From positions 87,034,618 through 87,098,617 of the forward strand of contig OZ024908.1 in assembly GCA_964017125.1 (NCBI GenBank): a DNA stretch of 64,000 bases. The letters run 5' to 3'. Numbering within the stretch: position 1 is the stretch's first letter; each line of letters begins with the position of its first letter. The DNA comes from Flabesymbios commensalis. Lineage: Eukaryota; Annelida; Polychaeta; Terebellida; Flabelligeridae. Positions 1-10,245 of the stretch are shown one piece after another. Under the pieces are notes generated by a model that worked only from the letters and a program-made list of their open reading frames with translations, ran no database searches and was not told the origin of the DNA. Position numbers and translations under genes: made by a program.

Positions 1-414
1 TATGATAGGATTGATACTGTACCATTATATTCACAAAACAGGATTGCAAACAGATTAAAACAGGATTTCAAATAGCCATACGTCCACTAGTTGCTCTTTT
101 CACACAACGCGACCCACACTTTGAAGTGAGTGAAAACTTTTAATTAATTATATTTAGTAAACTTTATTTAACCAAACAGTTGGAAATCTTGATGCTTAGC
201 ACTTGGTGAGAATTGGTCCCTTCTGTCGGCTTTAGCTATCACTCTAGCTGCCGCATTTTACACCCCGATCTGCAACCTCTTTATTAGTTTAGATGAAAGC
301 CCACATAGCAGAGAGTTGCAGTAACACTGAATGTGTCCGTAATAGCATTTTCATCTTTCCATTTTAGCCAATGCATTGCCAACCATAACTTTATCTCTAC
401 GACAAAAATTAAAC
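1..414. other. repeat-rich intron or flank, no gene seen
   Basis: No coding exon is recognisable here. Positions 90-170 contain a decayed hairpin fragment (CGCGACCCACACTTTGAAG) related to the TTAA MITE families described further on. The rest is unremarkable AT-rich sequence. If the SLC7 gene continues leftward, this is intronic, because its TM1-TM2 exons are not in the window. Confidence 0.4.
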
Positions 415-712
415 GAGATGAATCGGGCTTTTGGCCAATTTTGTGCACATGTAGGCTAAATTGGGCCAGGAGAACCTCCTGAGGATGGGGAGATGAGTGA
501 TATGACACTGCCCTCCAGACACAGACATCGAATTTCAAACCCTTGAGGTCTGAGGCCGAGCACGCGACCTCTCGACCACGGAGGCTCCCCACAAGTTTCA
601 AGAGAGGATGGGGGGTGAACACTTTTGTTTCCTTCAAACCCCCGAGACCTGGAAACGAACCCCGAACTCTAGCGTGAAAGGCAGTGGTGCTAACCACTAC
701 CCTAGTGCTCCC
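415..712 (-). repeat. tRNA-derived dimeric SINE, minus strand
   Basis: This is a diverged copy of the SINE seen in fuller form at 19608-19908 and 61719-62022. Read on the minus strand it starts with GTAGTGGTTAGCAC (A-box-like), followed by a GGTTCG-type B box. A second tRNA-like head and the shared tail (TTTAGCCTACATGTGCACAAA) follow. The tail CCGATTCATCTCGTTTAA lies near 420. The open frame across it is only the SINE read through. Confidence 0.85.
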
Positions 713-1080
713 GCCCATCTGAAAGCACAGGCCTTGATCGGCTTAATTGTCTCTGCAGCATCATCCTGGTCAAACACGACGTATATCCGAATGCCGTCCG
801 AGTACAAGTGAGCGATCAGGTCCTGTCGCCACACTATTCTTTCCTTGGCGCATAAGATATGCATATGGCACTGCTTTTTGGTCGATAAGGGCTCAGATCG
901 GTACGCGTCGCCAGATACAGGCCGAGCTGTATCTGCGACAAGTACCGACCACCCACATGTTTAACTGATAATTATAATATTTAGACTACAATGCGTCAGT
1001 AAACGTAAATAATTCGCAACCGCAGAATGAATTGTTGACAAGTTTTGGTCGATACCGGAAGTTATCAGTACAAGTCTCGT
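713..1080 (-). other. unrecognised possible coding remnant with hairpin
   Basis: On the minus strand about 721-873 reads as roughly 50 open codons (residues such as DLIAHLYSDGIRIYVVFDQD). The composition looks protein-like, but I recognise no family and see no clear splice sites. A hairpin at about 899-947 pairs CGGTACGCGTCGCCAGATAC with GTATCTGCGACAAGTACCG. It could be a fragment of a transposon gene or plain chance. Nothing else is visible to 1080. Confidence 0.25.
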
Positions 1081-2435
1081 GGTCGCTAACACCTGTGGGA
1101 GTACGTTAATATAATGTGAAAATAGGTGGCCCTAATACAGAGCCTTGAGGCACACCGTAGCTGAGCAATCTAGGCTTTGGTGTGGTGTTGTGAATCTTCA
1201 CAGACTGTGTCCTGCCAGTCAGGTAAGACCTAAACCATGCCAAGAATGTGCCACATACACCTCCGCTTACTCTGAGACGCTGTAACAGGATATTTTGGTC
1301 AATGGTGTCAAAAGCGGCAGAAAGATCTAATTGTAGCCGCATCACACATTTCTTCCCATTTAAGGCCTGTCGTATTATGGACTCCTCGCTGTGATGTTTG
1401 AGCCATATGTGTGTTAACTCTTTAACCGCCAAATTATTCAATCTGAATTTTCACCCACTTGAAGTTGTGTCTCGCTGACGCGATCCACAACTTCAAGTGA
1501 GTGAAAATTATTCAGATTTGACAAAATGGAGGTCAACTGTTTTCAAATATTGCTGATTGATGTCACATTTTATCTTTAACATGTTTAATATGTGGTACTT
1601 AATGTGCTAATAAAAATAAAAACCCGAATATATGCGGCACCGGCGGTTAAAGGGTTACGGCATGAAACACCACTCTCTTGACAATCTTGGTTACAAATGG
1701 CAAGTTCCTTATAGGAAGGGAAGCGGACAGATGTTATAGACTTGTTGCCGATATTGGCTATGGTTGGTAAAATGATGTCAATATTTTCTTTGGACAGAGA
1801 TGTTGGTAGTGGATCCAGGCTGCGGAATTTAGGTAGGGTTGTGCTGATGATCTCCTGTACCTCTTCCTTATCAACGACACCAACATTGGATACATAATGT
1901 GCTCCATGTGATAGTTCTGTGGGCTGTTGTGAATCAACTGTGTCCTGATTGTTAGTCAGATTGTGTGTCAGTCAGTACTTAAGACACATTCACAGTGTCG
2001 GATAAAACTGCAATGTCTGAGTTTATAGTTATGACGTAGTCCAATGTGTGTCCAGCAATATGCATTGCATCTGACACGTGCTGTACCAGGTTCATATCAT
2101 CCAGGATGTTGCGCAGTTGGATGGTTGTTGGATTTGTTGGAACATTGACATCACACACAATCACAAGATGGTTGGTGTCAGTGAGGCTCTCCAACTAGTC
2201 AAGGAATTTCTTATTAGAAGAGCTATTTGCCTTTGATGGCGGTGGGAGGTAGATGCCAACTGAAGGTACACCGTACAGCAGCTCCCGATGTTAGAGTAGC
2301 TTCGACACACTCAAATGAGTCGTACTTTGCTGATCGTCCATGTATAGTAATACTAATGTCTTTTATAGTAGCGCCACACCTCCACCCTTGCCTTTACGAG
2401 TTTTATGAACACACTTTTAGTGTTTATAATTAAAT
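1081..2435 (-). pseudogene. LINE (L2/CR1-like) fragment: endonuclease plus reverse transcriptase, broken
   Basis: This is a decayed non-LTR retrotransposon on the minus strand. From 2435 down to about 1979 it encodes the end of the APE-type endonuclease: YDSFECVEATL, a PPPSKANSSSNKKFLD stretch, the motif VIVCDVNVPT where DxN is the catalytic-type pocket, then QHV and GHTLDYVIT. From about 1830 to 1651 is the linker (LPKFRSLDPLPTSLS). From 1421 to 1106 is the RT palm: LDLSAAFDTIDQNIL, WFRSYLTGRTQSV and YGVPQGSVLGPPIFTLY. The YxDD motif is not in the surviving piece. Several frame changes and an in-frame stop break it, and a TTAA MITE (1422-1650) sits in the middle. The PPPS..N motif suggests the L2/CR1 group. 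It is truncated at both ends and is not functional. Confidence 0.85.
1422..1650 (+). mobile_element. TTAA MITE, family A (CCGCC ends), inserted in the LINE
   Basis: The element runs from TTAACCGCC to GGCGGTTAA, so it has TTAA target duplications and CCGCC inverted ends. It carries an internal palindrome near 1457-1503 in which CACTTGAAGTTGTG pairs with CACAACTTCAAGTG around a loop containing GACGCG. Near-identical copies are at 18417, 58047 and 60202. The first codons of the minus-strand frame that ends at 1106 come from this element, not from the LINE. Confidence 0.85.
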
Positions 2436-2713
2436 AGGGCTGATTACGTTCGCTTTGAAGTGGAAATCAAACTTACATGTAGTGTCCGCCCACTCAGGGT
2501 GAGTGAAAATAAGAAAAACAAGTTGTAATATCACTAGATTTATTTAAAATACCCTGTGTGCAAACAACACCCAACAAAACATTCTATATGTATATTGGAG
2601 TATGCTCTTTCTTGTCCGATAATAATGGTGATAGGTTCATGGCTGTTGCAGAAAAGGCATGCTAATAAAATAATTATGCGGGTATTTCTCAGATCATAAC
2701 GAAAGTCCAATAC
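2436..2713. other. no gene; decayed MITE fragment
   Basis: Positions 2450-2512 hold a worn piece of the hairpin family (CGCCCACTCAGGGTGAGTGA). The rest is AT-rich with no exon signal. Confidence 0.4.
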
Positions 2714-2963
2714 TTAACCCTTTAAGCCCTCACGATGCATTAAAGCATCATTTTACATCCCTGAAAACAGATTTAATTTTCCTACAACAAAGGGCTTGGA
2801 ACAAAAATGTCCATCAATCTGGTTTACCAATACATGGTAATTTTCTTTAATTTTTAAACCACACAAGTCATCTTTATTGACTACAAGTCGAGAATTGCGA
2901 CAGCAATTCGCGGCTTGTAGTTAATGAAGATGACTATCGTAAACTCAGGCTTGAAAGGGTTAA
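2714..2963 (+). mobile_element. TTAA MITE, family B (GATGCATTAAAGCATC)
   Basis: It starts TTAACCCTTTAAGCCC and ends TTGAAAGGGTTAA. The palindrome GATGCATTAAAGCATC lies near the left end. An internal hairpin (2880-2920) pairs CTACAAGTCGAGAATTG with CAATTCGCGGCTTGTAG. Other copies are at 4148, 20684, 30386 (+), 35296 and 50825 (reverse). Confidence 0.85.
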
Positions 2964-3616
2964 AGGTAAACATACTTTCAATTTAGCACGTTTAGATAGA
3001 TACAGTCTCTTAAACATATAATCCTCGTAGTTTTCTCACGTAATTTAACATTTCCTGTTGTAGTAGTTTTCATGAGGGACAGAACCCGTAGGAATAATTT
3101 CACTTTTATTCCAACATAGATAAAAGACCCCGATCAGGCAATCTGCTGAGAAGGCATCTCAGATACACTAGAAACCACGACAATCCCTACACAAAAACGT
3201 AAAGCAAAATGTCCACCATGACTCATTAGCCATTGAAAATAAAATGAACGGGGTCTTAGGCCACCTTTGTGCACATAAAGGCTAAACTGAGTATGGAGAA
3301 TATCCTGGGGATAGTGAGATGAATGAGATGGCACTGCCTTTGAAACACAGGATTCGAGATTCGAGCCCTGGCGGTATAAGGCCGAGCACTTACAGCCAAA
3401 GTCATATGATTGTGATTTTTCGCGGGAGCCAAGTTGAGCTCCCGCTGTGGGCGCCATATTGGACAAATCCAAGATGGCCGCCATACATTAGGATATTAAA
3501 TGCCCCACTTACGTTTCACTATTGACTCACTAGGTGGCTCTCTTTGCCACCTTTATGGACATTCAGAGCACTTTCTCACATACGCCTCCTACTTGGGAAA
3601 TGGTCGACCCACCTTT

Positions 3617-3650
<34 letters not shown>

Positions 3651-4147
3651 CTGGCAATATAAATACAATATATACATAACTTAAAGAGAATATCTAAACT
3701 TTGTTGATCAAAAGTTGATGTTGTGAAAATTGTTATCACATGTACTCCAGACATGACATTATCGTCTGATTGAAACATAAATGGTATAGTTCTTCCAGGT
3801 CTGGATGGACATACCAATACGTTTTCTGATTTCTGACACTAGTAAATCTATCATCTTCTACATATTTTAATTCAAAGTGTGTATGGATACCTCATTTACT
3901 GGCTCCTGCTTTAAATCATCTCCTCCTTCCTAGTCAACCGCATCATCTTTTACACACATGATTATTTTAAATAGGTTCCTAATACTACATAATTTCATTT
4001 ATGCAATAAGTAGTAAAAGGCGCAATATAGAGCTTTGTGAAACACCAATATTTATCTGATAAATATCAGATTACGCTTTACCGTTTCACCGGACATGTTG
4101 GGTCCATATTGTTTTAAACAAATACTTCAATCCCATTGATGTCTTCC
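2964..4147. other. no gene; SINE tail fragment at 3236-3393 (minus)
   Basis: Positions 3236-3393 are the reverse of the second head and tail of the dimeric SINE (TTAGGCCACCTTTGTGCACA, then a B-box-like TTCGAGCCCTGGCGG). Positions 3420-3490 hold a short GC-rich hairpin (GCGGGAGC / GCTCCCGC) followed by a piece with AAGATGGCCGCC, a motif also found in the ends of the elements at 26542 and 40730. No exon is seen in the rest. Confidence 0.5.
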
Positions 4148-4404
4148 TTTAAGCTCTCACGGTGCATCAAAACATCATTTTGCATCTCTAAAAAATGACT
4201 TAATTTCGTAAAACCTTGAGTTTTAGAACGAAAATTTTCAGGGAACTGCTCAATAATAACAATATATTTTTTTCATTTGCCAACCACTTTAAGTCATCTT
4301 CATTCACTACAGGTCGAGAATTGCAATTCGCGGCTTGCAGTGAATTATGATGATGCTGTGGACGGAGAAGATGACAATGATGAATTCAGGCTTGAAGGGG
4401 TTAA
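4148..4404 (+). mobile_element. TTAA MITE, family B
   Basis: This is a diverged copy with the CACGGTGCATCAAAACATC left block and the hairpin CTACAGGTCGAGAATTG / CAATTCGCGGCTTG. Its right end GAAGGGGTTAA abuts the start of the exon 1 edge array at 4421. Confidence 0.8.
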
Positions 4405-4420
4405 TACAGTAGTGATTAAT

Positions 4421-4655
4421 TTGAAGTGATCATGTTGTGATCATGTCGTGGTTCTGCTATTCGGTGATATGCCGGCATTTGTCGCTCTCTGTGCGACTGA
4501 AGTGACCATGTTGTGATTATGTCGTAGTTTTGTTGTAGGTATTGGGTGATATGCCGGCGTTTGTCGCTCTCTGGGCGACTGAGGTGATCATATTGTGATT
4601 ATGTCGTAGTTTTGTTGTAGGTATTGGGTGATATGCCGGCATTTGTCGCTCTCTA
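4421..4655 (+). repeat. left half of the exon 1 acceptor-copy array (about 82-bp unit)
   Basis: There are three copies of a unit joining intron (GTGATTATGTCGTGGTTTTG), a 3' splice site (TTGTAG) and the first ~50 nt of the transporter exon that starts at 14589 (GGTGATATGCCGGC...GCTCTCTGGGCGACTGAAG). The third copy stops at CTCTCTA, exactly where the 9.4 kb element begins. The array resumes at 14050 on the far side, so one array was split by the insertion. Confidence 0.9.
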
Positions 4656-4759
4656 CACTGTAAAAAAAGAGTGTTTCGAAACACCACTTCTTGTTGCAAC
4701 ACAGCTGCAACCGATTTTGGTGTTTGGAAACACAATTTTGTCGCGTTTTGAAACACAAC

Positions 4760-5600
4760 GAGTGTTTTGAAATTCTCAGTGTGGTTGTTTGAGTCACGGC
4801 TGATCAAGTTTGAAAAAACTATAAATAGAGTTTTGATTAACTGCAATTGGTGTTTTGAAACACCGTATTCGGATAATCCAATCCCTATCTTGATCTTTCA
4901 ATCCACGGTTGACCAGGTTTTGAATCCTCAGTATGGTTGTTTGAGCCACGGCTGATCAAGTTTGAGAAAACTATAAATAGAGTTTTGATTAACTGCAATT
5001 GGTGTTTTGAAACACCGTATTCGGATAATCCAATCCCTATCTTGATCTTTCAATCCACGGTTGACCAGGTTTTGAATCCTAAGTGTGGTGGTTTGAGCCA
5101 CGGCTGATCAAGTTTGAGAAAACTATAAATAGAGTTTTGATTAACTGCAATTGGTGTTTTGAAACACCGTATTCGGATAATCCAATCCCTATCTTGATCT
5201 TTCAATCCACGGTTGACCAGGTTTTGAATCCTAAGTGTGGTGGTTTGAGCCACGGCTGATCAAGTTTGAAAAAATTATAAGTAGAGTTTTGATTAACTGC
5301 AATTGGTGTTTTGAAATACCGTATTCGGATAATCGAATCCCTATCTGGGTCTTTCAATCCACGGTTGACCAGGTTTGGAAACCTCAGGGTGGTTGTTTGA
5401 GCCATGGCTGATCAAATTTGAGAAAAACACTATAAATAGAGTTTTGATTAGCTACAATGGGTGTTCTGAAACACCATATTCGGATAATCCAATCTCTATC
5501 TTGATCTTCCACTCCACGGTTGAACAGGTTTGGAAAACAGTATGAACGGAGACTCGAATCACTGTAATGTGTGTTCTGAAACACCATTCGGTCACTCCAG
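4760..5600. repeat. 152-bp subterminal tandem repeat of the 9.4 kb element
   Basis: About five and a half copies of a 152-bp unit lie here. Each holds GGTGTTTTGAAACACCG, then ATTCGGATAATCCAATCC, a CACGGTTGACCAGG block and CTATAAATAGAGTTTTGATT. Copies become more diverged to the right. Frames of about 67 codons on the minus strand recur with the same 152-bp spacing and are not genes. Confidence 0.9.
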
Positions 5601-6250
5601 TATCTTTATCCGATTAATGATCAACTTTGGAAACACCAAGTGGAGTTTTAATCGCCGTAAAATGTGTTTTGAAACACAAATGCCTGCTACTCTAAATTCT
5701 ATCTAGCTTTGAGTCACTACAGACTAGGTCTAGAAAATCTACTAAGTAGTATATTAAACCACCGTAATGAGTGTTTTGTGTCAATGTTCTAAGTCAATCA
5801 ACTCTCCATATCTAGTTGTTTAAAAATATTTTCAACCTTATGATTATAAGGATTAGGGCTAATGGCGATTTTTCGCATTCGGAATGTCATACAACGTGAT
5901 ATCAGCATGTGTCACCGAATCTGGACCTCGTCTAAAGAATCGGTCCAGATTCCTGTGGGGCCTACGTACGCTGATATCAGGATGTACGGCATACGTGTGT
6001 CCTCCTCTCGCAATTAAGTCCAAGTCGCACTTGGCTAATCGACGTTACATGACCAAATATACAAACTAACGAAAATTTCTAGAATTTCCTTTTTTTCTAT
6101 ATTAAACAGTTAAACAAAAATATTCATCGGTAATTTGTTGGCTCTCTTAAATCCTGCATGCAATAACATAATCAAAAATAGCCAAATAAATCGAAATACC
6201 ATATATTTATTAAAACTAACATATTCAAACTATTAATACATTAACAAGTG
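5601..6250. other. interior of the 9.4 kb element, no gene seen
   Basis: Decayed GTGTTTTGAAACAC units continue to about 5790. A short stretch at 5895-5985 repeats GATATCAG in both orientations. No convincing coding sequence was found. Confidence 0.4.
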
Positions 6251-6368
6251 ATCAACTCGATATACTGAGTTGACAGCTCGATATATTGAGTTGACAACTC
6301 GATACATTGTTTTTCCAACTCGATATATTGAGTTGCCAACTCGATATATTGAGTTTACAACTAGATAG
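6251..6368. repeat. short tandem repeat of AACTCGATATATTGAGTTG
   Basis: Five or so copies of a 20-22 bp unit that is itself palindromic (CTCGATATATTGAG), as is common inside DNA elements. Confidence 0.8.
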
Positions 6369-7870
6369 CTGACTATCAGAGCAAAATAAGATTACATCCA
6401 TCAACACACATATAGTCCTGCCTGAGCAAAGTGTATATGCATTTGAAAAAGGTGCTACCCGACTTTTTTCTGTGGGCAATGTAAACACCCGTTGGCGCAG
6501 TGCAGTCCAACAACAAGAATATTATTCAGCTATGCAAAAATATTTTGTAAGTCTAAATATTGTTCATTGAAAAAATTACAGGATAATGTTCAACTTCATT
6601 AAGTTAGGTATACATGTAACGTTTCTTCTCACAAACTTACTGAATTTTTTACCACGTACACATCACTAAAGTATACTTGAAGATTTTTTGGTGGGAAAAA
6701 ACCATTTAAAGCATATCTTCACCCACACAATGTTCACTTTGATCTATCGCATTGTTGAAAATATATACACATGCTCGTTAACATGGTTAAATAACTTACT
6801 AAGATTTTACAATAGGTACACATTATAATAAATTGAAAATTGTGGCTTATTTATTGAGAAAACTTATCCCCAAATTTAACTATAAAGTTAGGATATTGAT
6901 GATGAATACATGCTCACATTAAATTTCATTTCGATGCGTATACTTGAAACAATGTGACAGCTGTACTTGTCGCACTGTTGTAAAAAAACAGAGGTAATTG
7001 CAATGCCATTGCAAACAACAGCACAACAAGTTGAGTTGTCATATGTACAAAGTAGGCCTACACAAGAAACATAACTTAATCCGTAATATAAACGAACTGT
7101 CGCAAACAACGTGTAAGGTACGGGTGTCACCTTGTTGTTAGCAACAAATGTAACATGTGCAAATAGAGCGTCCATGTCACCTTGTTGCAGGCAACCATTT
7201 ACGAAGGAACCCTAATATTAACTTTGCTTTTCTTATTTAGAACACTTAGCAATCAATCTCAAGAGTCTAGATGATGTTGGACCACTGTGTCATTACTTCT
7301 TCAATATATGATGGTTTGGATATGCTTCAAGGTACAACTTAAGTCCTTGGGATATTCCAGCCAAAATACGTAGTAACTCATGAATACGATGATAATTCCA
7401 GTTAGTATGTTTTTCACCTCCACGCACTTGACGCCCTCAGTATACATCACATAGGGGCCTACCTCGCGTTGTGCATGTCATGAAAATTGCCATATATGGT
7501 GTCATGGGTGTATTTGTGATATTCGGAATACCAAAGGCCTGCAACACATAGCATTAAGTCATTAAAAAATGATGCACATCACAATAAATGATCATTGATG
7601 TAAATTTTTTGACCCAGAATTAAAAGGAGAATAACACCTTCTCAGTTTCCTATGCTTTTGTTTACTGGTTATAATATCAAAACACAGCGATTGCGTTGCT
7701 TGTTGCAGTCATTTAAATTTCAATAGCGAATTTATTTGTATATTTTTAAGGAATCATTTTACTGAGGATGTGTGACAAAAATGTAAAGACCTAACTAATA
7801 ATGATAGATGGTGTTCATTAAAAAAGAAATAATATAAATGTAAAATCACCTGATAAAACATGTAGGCCTA
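6369..7870. other. interior of the 9.4 kb element, nothing recognised
   Basis: AT-rich sequence with only short frames on either strand. No splice-bounded exon, RNA gene or known repeat was seen. Confidence 0.35.
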
Positions 7871-8401
7871 CAGCGGATCAGTGACATCTTTGAGAAGGTA
7901 GCATTAGTATGATGCCGACACCTCTGCTGTACGCACTCTCTTGTCTGCTTTCATCTCCATCTACATCATTTGCAAGATGTTGTATGGCATCCAAGATATA
8001 AGTGTATTGCTGGGGTTTTTTACATCGGCCTTCACAGCATCCCGAGCCAGGTTGATCAGGGAATCTGCCTTGCGAAAAACTTTTCCTGAGCGCCATGCAA
8101 CGTGTAGGCTACCATCTTCACCAGACACGAGTTCATATATACTCCTGAGTAATACACTCCTTTGTAAACAGTCCTGGGAATTGTTCACGGAAATCAGTGA
8201 TGATGCAATTGGAATTGATGGGTTATCTTCTAGTAGAAACGACAGATGTACCGGCAGATATAGGCAGTGACAGAGGAGAAACCTTCAGTTTCATTTTGTC
8301 CTACAATTGATTAAATTCTTCAAGATCAACATATTCACCCCAGTCTGTAGGTACATGCATCTCGGATGACGGAGGCAGAAGAAACCGTTCTTCGATGATC
8401 T
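7871..8401 (-). pseudogene. unrecognised minus-strand gene fragment inside the 9.4 kb element
   Basis: Reading leftward, a good 3' splice site (TTTTTTTCAG) at 8402 opens a frame of about 32 codons with residues PPSSEMHVPTDWGEYVDLEE, then a stop. In another frame 8240-7961 is open for about 90 codons with a normal-looking composition (VSGEDGSLHVAWRSG, RKADSLINLARDAV, ISWMPYNILQMM). A third frame continues to 7878. Codon-like quality with frame changes suggests a decayed gene carried by the element, either its own or captured. I do not recognise the family. Confidence 0.35.
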
Positions 8402-8454
8402 GAAAAAAACAATTGAGCCAAATTAACTATAACGACATTAACACGTATATATAT

Positions 8455-8635
8455 GGTGTCAAGCATATTTTAGATCTAAATAGATAGTTGTTTGTAGATG
8501 CTCAGTTAATTAAATTTGTCAATTTTTTTTTCATAAATATTATTATTTTTGTTTGTTTGAAGCTAAAAATTATCGTTAGCAATTCCAGCTTCAAATGAAT
8601 GAAAAATACAAACAATTCAGCAGCACAAGGGTTAA
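8455..8635 (+). mobile_element. partial TTAA MITE, family F
   Basis: It matches the right part of the full copy at 44598-44845. It shares ATTTGAAGCT..TTAGC..AGCTTCAAATGA around a hairpin and the right end CAATTCAGCAGCACAAGGGTTAA. Confidence 0.65.
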
Positions 8636-8728
8636 CAAATACTAAATAATATATGTCAATTTTTATTGGAAGCATAGAGACACAGTAAATTATTTATAGG
8701 AGTGTGCTAATTCATCCACCCTCCACCG

Positions 8729-10245
8729 CCGTCGGCGTCGCGTCAGACAGACTATAAAATCGAGAGCAGGAGAGCTTTAGAGGCTACAGTAGTCTAGACC
8801 TCATCTATTTCATTCAGGACTAATCTATAAAATTAGTAATCTTAGGCCTAATCAATGACTGTCTAACTCTTCAGACACTGCCATTGATAAAGACCAGGGC
8901 AGGTGAGCGACTGTGATTGAGCAGTCCCCGTTTGAAATCCCAGGCATAAATTATGTTAATACTGTACTGAAGCATGTCCTAAAGCTTCTGCCATGGCGAC
9001 GATCTGATCATCTCGACCGCCAATGCTCAAGTGAGTCCAGTCAGAATTGTAGGCAGTGTTTTATTTAAAAACAATTTGTTAGTCAATTGTGACGTCACAA
9101 ATGTAAATAGGCGTAACAGTTGGCCTCCGTTTTGATATTCAACTAGACTGATAGAGTCTGGTGGTGTCACCAGCAGCGCACTGAAATGTCACCAGGAGAA
9201 CCCAGTCAGTAGTGTCACCAGCAGTGAATTAAAATGTCACCAGGAGAACCAAGTCAGTAGTGTCACCAGCAGTGAATTGAAATGTCACCAGGAGAGCCCA
9301 GTCAGTAGTGTCACCAGCAGCGCATTGAAATGTCACCAGGAGAAACCAGTCAGTAGTGTCACAAGCAGTGAATTGAAATGTCACCAGGAGAACCCAGTCA
9401 GTAGACTAGTAGTGTCACCAGCAGCGCATTGAAATGTCACCAGGAGAACCCAGTCAGGAGTGTCACCAGCAGTGAATTGAAATGTCACCGTCGGCGTCGC
9501 GTCAGACAGACTATAAAATCGAGAGCAGGAGAGCTTTAGAGGCTACAATAGTCTAGACCTCATCTATTTCATTCAGGACTAATCTATAAAATTAGTAATC
9601 TTAGGCCTAATCAATGACTGTCTAACTCTTCAGACACTGCCATTGATAAAGACCAGGGCAGGTGAGCGACTGTGATTGAGCAGTCCCCGTTTGAAATCCC
9701 AGGCATAAATTATGTTAATACTGTACTGAAGCATGTCCTAAAGCTTCTGCCATGGCGACGATCTGATCATCTCGACCGCCAATGCTCAAGTGAGTCCAGT
9801 CAGAATTGTAGGCAGTGTTTTATTTAAAAACAATTTGTTAGTCAATTGTGACGTCACAAATGTAAATAGGCGTAACAGTTGGCCCCCTTTTGATATTCAA
9901 CTAGACTGATAGAGTCTGGTGGTGTCACCAGCAGCGCACTGAAATGTCACCAGGAGAACCCAGTCAGTAGTGTCACCAGCAGTGAATTAAAATGTCACCA
10001 GGAGAACCAAGTCAGTAGTGTCACCAGCAGTGAATTGAAATGTCACCAGGAGAGCCCAGTCAGTAGTGTCACCAGCAGCGCATTGAAATGTCACCAGGAG
10101 AGCCCAGTCAGTAGTGTCACCAGCAGTGCATTGAAATGTCACCAGGAGAGCCGAGACAGTAGTGTCACCAGCAGTGAATTGAAATGTCACCAGGATAACC
10201 TAGTCAGTTGTGTCACCAACAGTGAATTGAAATGTCACCAGCAGA
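8729..10245. repeat. 759-bp tandem duplication with TATA-like box
   Basis: Positions 8729-9487 and 9488 to about 10245 are a near-perfect direct duplication with only one or two differences, hence recent. Each copy holds GACTATAAAATCGAGAG (a good TATA-box match near 8751 and 9510), about 400 nt of unique sequence, a GT donor-like GGGCAGGTGAGCG, and the first units of the 48-bp array. The TATA box may mark a promoter of the element, but that is inference only. Confidence 0.85.
9161..9487. repeat. 48-bp minisatellite, short first block
   Basis: Seven or so units of the same 48-bp repeat that fills 9919-13100. This block belongs to the first copy of the 759-bp duplication. Confidence 0.9.
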
